The notes beneath the pieces were generated by a model. The model was given only the letters and a program-made list of their open reading frames with translations. It was not told the DNA's origin and searched no databases. 42,918 bases of DNA from JALZEG01 sp046263255 (GTDB lineage Bacteria > Actinomycetota > CADDZG01 > WHSQ01). This document shows positions 9,433 to 17,275 of the stretch, in pieces (positions within the stretch are counted from its first letter, which is position 1; every line of letters begins with the position of its first letter). A program made the translations under genes and the position numbers. The DNA is taken from NCBI GenBank assembly GCA_046263255.1, contig JBHELD010000056.1:1-42918 (forward strand). The letters are read 5' to 3'.

Positions 9433-10395
9433 CTACGGGATCAGCAGCAGCTTGCCCTTCGTCTTCCGCGACTGCAGCTCCCGGTGCGCACGCGCTGCGT
9501 CGGCCAGCGGGTACCGCTCGTGCACGTGCACGTCCAGCGCGCCTCTCTCCACCGCGCCCAGCACCGCGTTCGCTCCCTCCAGCAGGTCCTCCCTCGTCGC
9601 CGTGTAGTCGGCGAGCGCCGCGCGGGTGAGAAAGAGCGACCCGTTGCCGAGTCGCCGCGGGTCGAAGGGGAGCGGCGGCCCGCTCGCCTGCCCGTAGAGG
9701 ACCATGTAGCCGCGCGGGCCGAGGCACTCGATGCTCTCGTCGAAGGTGTCCTTGCCGACCGCGTCGAACACGGCCCTGACCCCGCGGCCGTCCGTCGTCT
9801 CCCCGGCGACCGCGACGAAGTCGCGTTGGGTGTAGACGACGGCGACCTCGGCCCCCGCTTTCCGTGCAAGCTCGGCCTTCTCCGGCGTCGACGCGGTGCC
9901 GATGACCCTGAGGCCGCGGCGCGACGCCATCTGCGTCAGCAGCAGGCCGACTCCCCCGGCCCCCGCGTGGACGACGCACCAATCCCCCTCGCGCAGCGGC
10001 CCCGCGGCGTCCAGGAGAGAGTGCGCGGTCATCCCCTGCAGGAGCACGGCGGCGGCGAGCTCTGGTCCGATCGTCGGCGGGAGCGGGACGAGGCGATCGA
10101 CGGGCACCGCGACCTCCTCGGCGTACGCGCCCATCACGCGCGCGAACCCGACGCGGTCGCCGGCTCGCACCCCGTCCTCCCCGGCGACCGCGGTCACCAC
10201 TCCCGCGCCCTCGACCCCGGGCGTGAACGGCAGCGGCATCTCGTACGCGCCGGAGCGATGGTTCACGTCGATGAAGTTGACGCCGATCGCGTCGAGCCGG
10301 ACGACGGCCTCGCCGGGCCGCGGCTCCGGAGAAGGCAGGTCCTCGAGCGTCAGCACCTCGGGGCCGCCCGTGTGATGGACGCGGATCGCTCTCAT
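9433..10395 (-). CDS. Zinc-independent quinone oxidoreductase (MDR superfamily)
   Basis: NADPH-dependent quinone or enone reductase of the medium-chain dehydrogenase/reductase superfamily. The 320-aa length fits the QOR/zeta-crystallin branch. The substrate domain carries AIGVNFIDVNHRSGAY and TPGVEGAGVV; the Rossmann loop is VVHAGAGGVGLLLTQMA near residue 145. The zinc-ligand cysteines of classical alcohol dehydrogenases are absent. The ATG at 10395 gives the expected N-terminus MRAIRVHHTGGPEVL. It is convergent with the GNAT gene: the two stops abut at 9432/9433. The actual physiological substrate cannot be told from sequence. Confidence 0.9.
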   Translation of the reverse strand: MRAIRVHHTGGPEVLTLEDLPSPEPRPGEAVVRLDAIGVNFIDVNHRSGAYEMPLPFTPGVEGAGVVTAVAGEDGVRAGDRVGFARVMGAYAEEVAVPVDRLVPLPPTIGPELAAAVLLQGMTAHSLLDAAGPLREGDWCVVHAGAGGVGLLLTQMASRRGLRVIGTASTPEKAELARKAGAEVAVVYTQRDFVAVAGETTDGRGVRAVFDAVGKDTFDESIECLGPRGYMVLYGQASGPPLPFDPRRLGNGSLFLTRAALADYTATREDLLEGANAVLGAVERGALDVHVHERYPLADAARAHRELQSRKTKGKLLLIP

Positions 10396-10434
10396 CGAGC
10401 GGACGACGCTAACCGAAAGGGACGCGAGCGGAGA

Positions 10435-11985
10435 CTAGAACGGCGGGACGTGCGGGCACGCGCTCTCGATGAGCGACCGCAGCGGCCAGGCCGGCGCGGC
10501 CCCCGGGAGGTCCGTCTTCCCCTCCACGTAATAGCCGCCGCGCCAGGCGCCCCACAGGTGCTGCCGGCAGAACGAGTCGACGATCATCCAGTCGCGCTCG
10601 CCGTCGGGACGCTCGATCGTCTCCGCGCGACCCAGCATGGGGTCGACGACGCGCGCGATCTCCTCGAGCCACGTCTTGCGGCCGTCGAGGAGGCCGAGAT
10701 AGGTACCGTGCCCTTCGTTCAGGAACTCGTCCTCGCCTATCGGAGGTGTCGCGAGCGTTCCGGTCACGCCCGGCGTCATCCCGGCGGCCGTGTGCTGCGC
10801 GCCGTGGAACAGGCGCGTGCGCAGCTCGGCTCCCGTCAGGATCCCGTCGCCGAGCTCGCAGCTCGGGCGCGCCTTGCCGCACGCGACCCGGAGCCCGCGG
10901 GCGACGATGCCCTTGGATTGGACGCGGCTCGGCCCCGCGAGCGCGACGCGTGCCTCGTACAGAGCCCTCCCGTAGATCCCGGTGACGACCGGCGTCGCGT
11001 TCGACGTGCCGGAGAAGTCGCCCTCGCCTCCCACGCTCGGCGAGTTGTACGCCGAGGGATAGGAGAGCCCGACGCCCGAGACGTCCGCGGGCTTGCCGTG
11101 GCCGGTGTAGGACGCGTGGTTGACCGGGTCGACGGCCCCGACCGTCACGATCCAGTCGGGCCCCGGCTGCGACGAGAGCAGCGTGTTGTTGGGGACGAAG
11201 AACGCCCTGTCGTGACCGTTGTGGGCGGCGAAGAAGACGGTTTGCCCGCGTTCGGTCGCGCGCCGCTGCGCCTCGGTGTCGGAGCCGGTGTAGACGTTGT
11301 CGGTGAAGACCGTGCTGTGGCCGTAGGAGTTCGAGACCGCGTCGATCCACGGCTGGCTCTCGGCCCACTCGAGCGCCTGCTCCGACGCCTTCGCGGAGAA
11401 GCTCCCGGTGTCGATGAAGACCAGGAGGCATTCGGGGCACGATCCGTGGATGTTCCCCACGGCGACGCTCGAAGCGCCGGTCCCGTGCGAGCTCGTCGGC
11501 CCGTAGATGCCGTCGTTGCCGAAGTCGACGGCTCCGACGATCTTCGTCCCCGGGATCCAGTAGTAGTTGACCGCGTCCGGCGACGACCCCTTGACCGTCT
11601 GCCATTCGGCCGCGTCCTGCTGCGCCAGCGATTGGTACGGGACGTTCGGATCCTTCTCCTCGAGGGTCAGGTCGAGCGACTCGTAGCCGGCGAAGCCGCG
11701 CGGCGGCGGGAAGCCCCGGAGCCACTCGTGCGGGGGCCGGTCGAGCGGCACCGACGCCGGCTTCGGCATCTTCGACGCGAGGTAGTCCCAGTGGTAGGGA
11801 GTGATGCCGGAGTCGATCACGGCGATGACGGTAACGTCGTCGCCGGGGCGCGCCGCAGGTGGGGACGTTGCGGCGGCGGGAGCGGGCGCTGCTATGCCGG
11901 CCGCGACCAAGAGGGCCGCGCCGACGCCCGCGAGATGTCTGCGCATGGGCTGAGGTTTCGCCGGGACGCCTCGTCTTCCTGTCAC
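10435..11985 (-). CDS. Secreted S8 family serine peptidase (subtilisin-like)
   Basis: Exported protease. The N-terminus has an Ala-rich signal peptide that fits best from the second Met, residue 14 (MRRHLAGVGAALLVAAGIAAPAPAAA). The catalytic Asp is in TVIAVIDSGITPYH (Asp58), the His in SSHGTGASSVAVG, and the Ser in FSGTSNATPVVTG near residue 330, where classical subtilases have GTSMAAP. The oxyanion Asn region is AAHNGHDRAFF. A C-terminal region of about 160 aa after the catalytic domain has an acidic and Trp-rich character (RKTWLEEIARVVDPML) and no recognised domain. The first in-frame start (GTG 11985) has no good ribosome-binding site; the ATG at 11946 is an alternative. Confidence 0.9.
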   Translation of the reverse strand: MTGRRGVPAKPQPMRRHLAGVGAALLVAAGIAAPAPAAATSPPAARPGDDVTVIAVIDSGITPYHWDYLASKMPKPASVPLDRPPHEWLRGFPPPRGFAGYESLDLTLEEKDPNVPYQSLAQQDAAEWQTVKGSSPDAVNYYWIPGTKIVGAVDFGNDGIYGPTSSHGTGASSVAVGNIHGSCPECLLVFIDTGSFSAKASEQALEWAESQPWIDAVSNSYGHSTVFTDNVYTGSDTEAQRRATERGQTVFFAAHNGHDRAFFVPNNTLLSSQPGPDWIVTVGAVDPVNHASYTGHGKPADVSGVGLSYPSAYNSPSVGGEGDFSGTSNATPVVTGIYGRALYEARVALAGPSRVQSKGIVARGLRVACGKARPSCELGDGILTGAELRTRLFHGAQHTAAGMTPGVTGTLATPPIGEDEFLNEGHGTYLGLLDGRKTWLEEIARVVDPMLGRAETIERPDGERDWMIVDSFCRQHLWGAWRGGYYVEGKTDLPGAAPAWPLRSLIESACPHVPPF

Positions 11986-12000
11986 CGGCGTGGGAGTACC

Positions 12001-12402
12001 GTGGCATCGCCGATGGAAGCTCGCTCGACCATCCCGCCCCCGGCAGCCGATCGCACGTCCGGTCGCGACCTCGTCATCGACCTGCGCGATCCGCGCGACC
12101 CCCGGCTCCTCGATCCCGCCGAGCCCCGGCCGGACGACCGGCGCCGCGGCTTGACGCTCCTCGTCGTCCTCAACGGGCTCAACCTCCTCGACGCGGTCCT
12201 CACGGTCGCGCTGGTGCAGGCCGGCCTCGCGTACGAGGGCAACCCGATCGTCGGGTGGCTGACGCTGCCGGGGAAGCTGGCGCTCGTCGGCGTGCTCTCG
12301 TTCGTCTTGTGGCGGCTCAGGCCGAGGGCGTCGATCGTGCCGGTCGTCGCGTACGCGCTCGTCGTCTGCTACACGCTCGCCGCAGCGCTCTTCTTCTCGT
12401 AG
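12001..12402 (+). CDS. DUF5658-like small membrane protein
   Basis: A 133-aa protein with an acidic, Pro/Arg-rich cytoplasmic head and three hydrophobic segments: LTLLVVLNGLNLLDAVLTVAL, LALVGVLSFVLW and VPVVAYALVVCYTLAAALFF. The motif LNLLDAVLT followed by EGNPIVGWL is typical of DUF5658 proteins, whose function is unknown. The GTG at 12001 is chosen because GGGAG lies just upstream; the ATG at 12013 lacks a Shine-Dalgarno sequence. It is divergent from the subtilase gene with only 15 bp between starts, so promoters must overlap coding DNA. Its stop faces the cupredoxin stop. Confidence 0.75.
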   Translation: MASPMEARSTIPPPAADRTSGRDLVIDLRDPRDPRLLDPAEPRPDDRRRGLTLLVVLNGLNLLDAVLTVALVQAGLAYEGNPIVGWLTLPGKLALVGVLSFVLWRLRPRASIVPVVAYALVVCYTLAAALFFS

Positions 12403-12468
12403 CTCACTGCGCGCCCGCTTGTCGGACCGGCGCCGCTCCTAGGCCAGGCCTACCTTTCCCGAGAGCCG

Positions 12469-12867
12469 TCAGACACGGCTGACGACGATCTCTCCCCGCA
12501 TCCCGTAGTCGTAGTGCGTCGGCAGATGGCATCCGATCAACAGCGTGCCCGGCTCGTCGAACGTGTACGTGGTCTCGCGGGTCGCCCCCGCCGGCACCGA
12601 GATCTCTCCGGGCTTCGCGCCGTGGTGCGCCTCCGTGCCTTTCTCGTGAGCCTGCTGCACGTCCTGGTCCCCGATGATGAACTCGTGGTCGATCGGGTCG
12701 CGGTTCTCGACCACGAACGTCACCGTCGTGCCCTCCTCGAACTCGAAGTGGTCCGGCACGAAGCGGGAGAAACGAAGCGCCACGTGCACCTCGCGCGACC
12801 CGTCGCGTCCGTCGCCCGAGCAGCCTCCGAGGAGGAAGAGGGCCGCCAGGGCGGCCCCCGCTCTCAC
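12469..12867 (-). CDS. Cupredoxin-domain lipoprotein
   Basis: Predicted membrane-anchored type I copper electron carrier. The lipoprotein signal MRAGAALAALFLLGGC ends with Cys16. The mature 115 aa form a plastocyanin-like beta sandwich with copper ligands His (in DPIDHEFIIG) and Cys-x4-His-x4-Met (GCHLPTHYDYGM). The length is normal for a single cupredoxin domain. The GTG start at 12867 overlaps the upstream DUF2330 stop as GTGA, so the two genes are translationally coupled and probably act together at the cell surface. A role in copper handling or respiration is possible but not shown. Confidence 0.9.
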   Translation of the reverse strand: MRAGAALAALFLLGGCSGDGRDGSREVHVALRFSRFVPDHFEFEEGTTVTFVVENRDPIDHEFIIGDQDVQQAHEKGTEAHHGAKPGEISVPAGATRETTYTFDEPGTLLIGCHLPTHYDYGMRGEIVVSRV

Positions 12868-13907
12868 CGCCGTCTGCGAGACCGCACCGCCTGCAGCACT
12901 CCGAGCCCCGTCACCGGCAGGGCTATCCAGCCGAGGTCCCCATCGCCGTCGTCCGCCGGCTCCTCCTCTTCCTGGACGCCGTACGCGTCCTCGTGCGACG
13001 GCGTGCCGGCGCCGCTGGCGTCGATCGCGAGGTCGTAGGTGAGGTTGCGCGCGTTGATCTGGAGACGCAGGTACGTCAACCACATCTCCTCGGGGACCCA
13101 CTTCATCCCCTTGTCGGAGCGCAGGTCGTCGAGCAACGAGTCCGACGCCTCCTCGCTGCGCTCGAGAACCACGCCGCGGCTCGTGCCCGCGGGCGCCGGA
13201 GCGGGAAGCAGCGCGGGCTCGTCGTCGGTGAGCAGGTAGACGTCCGCGTTCACGTCCGCGTACGGCCTCTTGCCGAGGGCGAGGATGCGCAGCGGCACCC
13301 ACGGGTTGTCGGTCGGGATGCGGAGGTGGATCGGGATCCCGTCGCCCTCCTGCAGCTTCTCCTCGTCGGCCTTCTCGGGGATGAACCGCGCCGCCATGAA
13401 GATCTTGCTCCGCTGCGCGTAGAAACGCAGCACCTCGGGCGCGTCCGGGGTGAGGCTGAAGCCCTCGTCCTTGGCCCACCGCCCCACGGCGCGGCTCCCG
13501 CCCTTCAGGATCGTTATCAGCAGCCCGTCGATCTCGGTCTCGTACAGCTCCTCGGCCGAGGCGTCTCCGTCTCCTTCGGGCGCGGCCGCCGGCCGCGGCT
13601 CCGGCGGCTGCGTCTCCCGCTGGAGCCTCTGCAGCGTCCAGTCGCCGCCGCGCGTGACCTTCGAGGGCACGTCCGGCAGCGGCACGATCGAGCCGAACTT
13701 CGCCCCGCCGCCGCGGAACTGGAACGACGTCACGTAGTGCTCGATCCCGTCGTGGTAGCCGGCCAGCGTCGCCGTCCGCGTCAGCCGCACCGAGCCGTTC
13801 GGCGCGACGAGCCCCGCGCAGGCGAGCGCCGGGGCGGCAGCCGCGAAGACGAGAAGGAGCGGGAGAGCGAGGGCAACGAGAGTCCGTCGCATGGCGAGGC
13901 CTTTCAT
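12864..13907 (-). CDS. DUF2330 exported membrane-anchored protein
   Basis: A 347-aa protein with a signal peptide (MRRTLVALALPLLLVFAAAAPALACAG, starting at residue 6) and the sequence pattern of DUF2330 (GSVRLTRTATLAGYHDGIEHYVTSFQF, GGAKFGSIVPLPDVPSKV, VPLRILALGKRPYADVNADVYLLTD). A Cys near the signal cleavage point (ALACAG) recalls a lipobox but does not fit it well. The C-terminus has a weakly hydrophobic stretch (LGWIALPVTGLGVLQAV) ending in Arg-Ser-Arg-Arg-Arg-Arg, an anchor-like tail with a basic stop-transfer end. The family's function is unknown. It is coupled to the downstream cupredoxin gene by a 4-bp overlap. Confidence 0.85.
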   Translation of the reverse strand: MKGLAMRRTLVALALPLLLVFAAAAPALACAGLVAPNGSVRLTRTATLAGYHDGIEHYVTSFQFRGGGAKFGSIVPLPDVPSKVTRGGDWTLQRLQRETQPPEPRPAAAPEGDGDASAEELYETEIDGLLITILKGGSRAVGRWAKDEGFSLTPDAPEVLRFYAQRSKIFMAARFIPEKADEEKLQEGDGIPIHLRIPTDNPWVPLRILALGKRPYADVNADVYLLTDDEPALLPAPAPAGTSRGVVLERSEEASDSLLDDLRSDKGMKWVPEEMWLTYLRLQINARNLTYDLAIDASGAGTPSHEDAYGVQEEEEPADDGDGDLGWIALPVTGLGVLQAVRSRRRR

Positions 13908-13957
13908 CCGGGACCGGGGACGACCAGCGTACGGCCGAGGTCGCTGCTATGCCAGGC

Positions 13958-14413
13958 CTAGGAAGGAGCGGTCGTGCGGTACTTCCCCTCGGCCTCCGTC
14001 CGCCTCGCCTCGAGGGTCCTGTGGATGTGCTCCTCGAGCTTCGGGTTCGACGCGAGCAGGTTCGCAAACGACGTCTTCGACAGCACGAGCAGCTCGGTGT
14101 CCTCGACGGCCTCCACGTTCTTCGTGTGGGTCGTGTCGAGCAGCAGCGAGTGCTCGCCGAAGAAGTCGCCCGGGCCCGTTCGAGCGATCTCGACGTCCCT
14201 CCCGTCGACCTCGTCGTAGATCCGGACCGCGCCCGAGAGCACGATGTAGAGGGCCTCGCCGGGGTTCCCCTTGCGGAACACGCAGCTTCCCTCGCGCCAG
14301 ACGAGGTTCACCGACGCTCCCGCGATCTCGACGAGGTCGGCCTCGTCGAGGAGGTCGAACCCCGGGACCTTGCGCAGGGCCTTTATCAGGCTGTGGCTGA
14401 TGGGATGCCGCAC
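13958..14413 (-). CDS. Cyclic nucleotide-binding domain protein (no HTH)
   Basis: A 151-aa stand-alone cNMP-binding domain of the Crp/Fnr superfamily. The beta-roll runs through VNLVWREGSCVFRKGNPGEALYIVLSGAV, and the phosphate-binding-cassette region is PGDFFGEHSLL, where cAMP binders usually have GE(L/I)AL followed by an Arg-Thr/Ser-Ala; here HTKNVEAVEDTEL replaces the Arg. That makes cAMP binding uncertain. The C-terminal helix ends without a DNA-binding domain, so it is not a Crp-type regulator by itself. The GTG at 14413 has AGGAGG five bases upstream. It is divergent from the metallophosphoesterase gene with 47 bp between starts. Confidence 0.85.
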   Translation of the reverse strand: MRHPISHSLIKALRKVPGFDLLDEADLVEIAGASVNLVWREGSCVFRKGNPGEALYIVLSGAVRIYDEVDGRDVEIARTGPGDFFGEHSLLLDTTHTKNVEAVEDTELLVLSKTSFANLLASNPKLEEHIHRTLEARRTEAEGKYRTTAPS

Positions 14414-14460
14414 CGCCGCCTCCTATGATCGGCGCCAGACTAATCCCGCCGGAGGAGACC

Positions 14461-15327
14461 ATGCCGATCTCGAAGATCCCCGTGCGCATCGCGCAGATCA
14501 GCGACATCCACTGCGGCGAGAACAGCTTCGACCCGGAGGCGATGCAGGCGACGATCGACCGGATCCGCCGGATGGAGCCGGACCTCGTCGTGATCGTCGG
14601 TGATCTCACGGCCGCCGGATACCAGTGGGAGTTCGACGAGGCCGCGCGCTGGATCGAGCAGATCGACTTCCCGAAGGTGATCGTCCCCGGCAACCACGAC
14701 TCGCGCAACGTCGGCTACATCCACTTCGAGAAGCTGTTCGGCGACCGCTTCTCGCGCTATCGCGTCGCGTTCGACGCCGAGCGCGCGGAGCGGTTGGGGG
14801 CGACGGGGCTTACGGTCGTCGCAGTCGACTCGTCCGAGCCCGACCTCAACGACGGCCGCGTCGGGCGCGAGCACTACCCGTGGATCCGCGATCAGTTCGA
14901 GGAGCCCGACGACATCACGGTCTTCGTGATCCACCACCACCTCGTGCCGATCCCCGGCACGGGACGCGAGCGCAACATCATCCTCGACGCCGGCGACGTG
15001 CTGGCGGAGCTGACGCAGCTCGACATCGACGTCGTCCTGTCCGGGCACAAGCACGTCCCCTACTTCTGGGGCGTGAACGGGATGCTGATCTGCAACTCGA
15101 GCACCGCGACGACGAAGAGGCTGCGCGGGCTGACGCCGCCGTCGTGGAACGAGCTGCAGATCGACGCGTCGACGATCAAGTGCTACACGCACTACGCCGA
15201 TCGGAGGGAGCTGTCGCTGATCTTCAGCCTGAGGACGCGCACGATGACGCGCGAGGCGTTCTACCTGACGGAGAAGTTCCTCTCCTCGAACCAGCTGTTC
15301 ATCGACCAGCGGAGCCCCGTTGGCTGA
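14461..15327 (+). CDS. Calcineurin-like metallophosphoesterase
   Basis: Binuclear-metal phosphoesterase, 288 aa, probably cytosolic (no signal peptide). Family motifs occur in order: QISDIHCGE (D-x-H), VIVGDLTAAG (GD), VIVPGNHDSRN (GNHD), VFVIHHHLVP (H) and VVLSGHKHVPYF (GHxH). The substrate is unknown; homologues act on cyclic nucleotides or phosphodiesters. The neighbouring divergent gene encodes a cNMP-type domain, which hints at nucleotide signalling, but this is only context. The ATG at 14461 is preceded by GGAGGAG; longer in-frame starts lie upstream of that site in the promoter region. Confidence 0.92.
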   Translation: MPISKIPVRIAQISDIHCGENSFDPEAMQATIDRIRRMEPDLVVIVGDLTAAGYQWEFDEAARWIEQIDFPKVIVPGNHDSRNVGYIHFEKLFGDRFSRYRVAFDAERAERLGATGLTVVAVDSSEPDLNDGRVGREHYPWIRDQFEEPDDITVFVIHHHLVPIPGTGRERNIILDAGDVLAELTQLDIDVVLSGHKHVPYFWGVNGMLICNSSTATTKRLRGLTPPSWNELQIDASTIKCYTHYADRRELSLIFSLRTRTMTREAFYLTEKFLSSNQLFIDQRSPVG

Positions 15328-15355
15328 CGGTTCACGCGTCCGGGAAGCGGGGAAG

Positions 15356-16531
15356 ATGCCGCACGTGAGCTACAGGAGCCGCGCGCTCGCATACACCGTC
15401 GCGACCGCCGTCGTCGCGGGGATGTGGGCAGGACCCACTCGCGCGCAGGACGCCCCGGCGGTCACGCTGAAGGCGGGCCGGCAGTCGATCGAGCTCGGGC
15501 AGAGCGTGCTCCTGAGCGGCCGGGTCGATCCTCCTTCGGAGGGCGAGACGATCTCGATCGTCGACGAGCGGGGGCGGGAGCGCGCGACGGCGACGACCGA
15601 CGCCGAAGGCAAGTACCGCGTGCGCGTGTCGCCTCGCCGCACGACGCAGTTCCAGGCGCGCTGGGTGGCGCTCCTGAGCGAGCCCGTGGGCGTGAAGGTG
15701 CGGCCGCGCGTGACGATCGCGCTGAGGGCGGTGCGCCTGTTCGGCAGGGCGCGCATCTCCGGCACGATCGCCCCCCGGCAGGAGGCCGGACGCGTGACGG
15801 TCGGCCTCCGCCGCGCCGGGAAGCGTCTGTGGCAACGGAAGCTCCCGTTGCGCGACGGCCGCCGCTTCGGCACCTACTTCGAGGTCGGGACGCCCGGACG
15901 CTTCGTGGCCGGCGCCTCGTTCACCGACGCGACGGGAACGCGCGGCGGCGACCGGTCGGCGCGCAAGGCGACGCCGCTGCCGTTCCTCGGCGAGGGGTCG
16001 CGCGGCGTCTACGTGAGGCTGCTGGAGTCCCGGCTCTGCCGGCTCGCGTACTACATGGGCGGCTGCGACCGCCGGTACACCGAGAGAACCGCCGACGCCG
16101 TCCGCGCCTTCAACAAGGTGGAGGGACGGGAGCGGCTGGGGACCGTCGACTCGTCCACCTGGCACGCGCTCGCCGGCGCTCGCCGGGCGACACCGCGGTA
16201 TCGCTCGAAGGGCCTCCACATGGAGGTCGACCAGACGCGGCAGGTGCTGCTGATCGTGAAGGACGGGCGCGTCGCCGCGGTGCTGCACGTCTCCACCGGG
16301 GCGAACGGGTACACCCGCGACGGGACGTTCCACGTCTACCGGAAGCTCGCGGGATACAGCCCGGGCCGCCTCTACTACCCGAGCTACTTCGACGGGCGGC
16401 GCGCCCTCCACGGATGGCCGGAGGTGCCGACCTACGCCGCGAGCCACGGCTGCGTGCGGCTGCCGATGTGGTCGGCCACGTGGGTCTACGGGAAGGCCGG
16501 CATCGGGACGGCGATCCACATCTATCACTGA
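15356..16531 (+). CDS. Secreted L,D-transpeptidase with peptidoglycan-binding domain
   Basis: Cell-wall enzyme that makes 3-3 cross-links or attaches proteins to peptidoglycan. From the chosen ATG the protein (391 aa) has a signal peptide ending AGPTRAQ, two Ig-like beta domains (about residues 35-200), and a peptidoglycan-binding region (residues about 218-275; YMGGCDRRYTERTADAVRAF). The C-terminal YkuD catalytic domain has ALHGWPEVPTYAASHGCVRLP, with catalytic Cys366 and His364. The ATG at 15356 is preceded by GGGGAAG and gives a proper signal peptide. A TTG at 15320 overlapping the previous stop is possible but adds 12 odd residues. The stop overlaps the convergent CPBP gene by 7 bp. Confidence 0.92.
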   Translation: MPHVSYRSRALAYTVATAVVAGMWAGPTRAQDAPAVTLKAGRQSIELGQSVLLSGRVDPPSEGETISIVDERGRERATATTDAEGKYRVRVSPRRTTQFQARWVALLSEPVGVKVRPRVTIALRAVRLFGRARISGTIAPRQEAGRVTVGLRRAGKRLWQRKLPLRDGRRFGTYFEVGTPGRFVAGASFTDATGTRGGDRSARKATPLPFLGEGSRGVYVRLLESRLCRLAYYMGGCDRRYTERTADAVRAFNKVEGRERLGTVDSSTWHALAGARRATPRYRSKGLHMEVDQTRQVLLIVKDGRVAAVLHVSTGANGYTRDGTFHVYRKLAGYSPGRLYYPSYFDGRRALHGWPEVPTYAASHGCVRLPMWSATWVYGKAGIGTAIHIYH

Positions 16532-17214
16532 GGCTGCTCCAGGCGCGCGCCCGCCATGGCGCCGGCGACCGTCGCGAGCGAGTTCACGGTGGCGTGGGCG
16601 GCGAACGGCGCGAGGAGCGAGCCGGTGTCGATCCGCAGCCACAGGAGAGCGGCCCCCGCGAGGGCCGTGACGGCGACGGTCGCCGCGGTCGCGCCGGCGG
16701 CCGTCGCCGCCGGCGCCGAGGGAGCGTTGACCCGCACCATGGTCCGGGACGGGGCGACGTGCCACAGCCCGAAGACGCCGCACGAGACGGCCGCCGCGGC
16801 GACGCCCCCCGCCTCGCGCCATGCCGCGAACAGCACACCGCGGAACGCCAGCTCCTCCAGCAGCGCCGTCCCCGCCGGCACGCGGATCAGCGCCTGGTAC
16901 GCGAGCGCAGGGCCGCGCAGGTGCCGGACCCGCCGGTCGGCGACGACCCGGGCCCACCTCCGGCTGCGCGCAAGGAGGAAGAGCGGCGAGACGACGGCGG
17001 CACCGGCCGCGGCTCCCGTCAGCAGCGCGGTGACGGATGGGCGCGCGATCCCGAGGTCGCCGGCCGAGAGGCCCAGCACGGTCGTCGCGACGTACAGCAG
17101 CAGGGCGGCTCCGGCGACGTTTGCCGGGACGTAGAGCTTCCCGTTGAATGGGGGCCAGAGATTGGCGACGTTGTTGTAGAGCGCGAGCGCGACCGTGACG
17201 AGGGTGCGGGCCAT
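16525..17214 (-). CDS. CPBP family intramembrane metalloprotease (Abi/CaaX-like)
   Basis: A 229-aa multi-pass membrane protein with the CPBP motifs: motif 1 LLEELAFRGVLF (E-E-x3-R), motif 2 FGLWHV (F-x3-H) and motif 3 FAAHATVNSL (H-x3-N). Hydrophobic segments flank each. CPBP proteins include CaaX prenyl protease relatives and bacteriocin-immunity proteins; which substrate this one has is unknown. It overlaps tail-to-tail with the L,D-transpeptidase gene. The upstream TAACCT hexamer nine bases before the ATG could give a near-leaderless transcript. Confidence 0.87.
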   Translation of the reverse strand: MARTLVTVALALYNNVANLWPPFNGKLYVPANVAGAALLLYVATTVLGLSAGDLGIARPSVTALLTGAAAGAAVVSPLFLLARSRRWARVVADRRVRHLRGPALAYQALIRVPAGTALLEELAFRGVLFAAWREAGGVAAAAVSCGVFGLWHVAPSRTMVRVNAPSAPAATAAGATAATVAVTALAGAALLWLRIDTGSLLAPFAAHATVNSLATVAGAMAGARLEQPQ

Positions 17215-17275
17215 CGGCGACCGAGGTTATCCAGACGTGACCTCGCGCTGCGCATGCGACCTCGGCGCGCGGCCG

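Noticed and set aside
9484..12000. Long plus-strand frame leading into the DUF5658-like gene
   Set aside because: Everything before about 12001 is antisense to the quinone oxidoreductase and subtilase genes. Only the last 133 codons look like a protein.
12868..14067. Extended N-terminus for the cupredoxin gene
   Set aside because: The extra 400 codons overlap the DUF2330 and cNMP genes in another frame, with Arg-rich noise. A GTG start at 12867 with lipobox fits.
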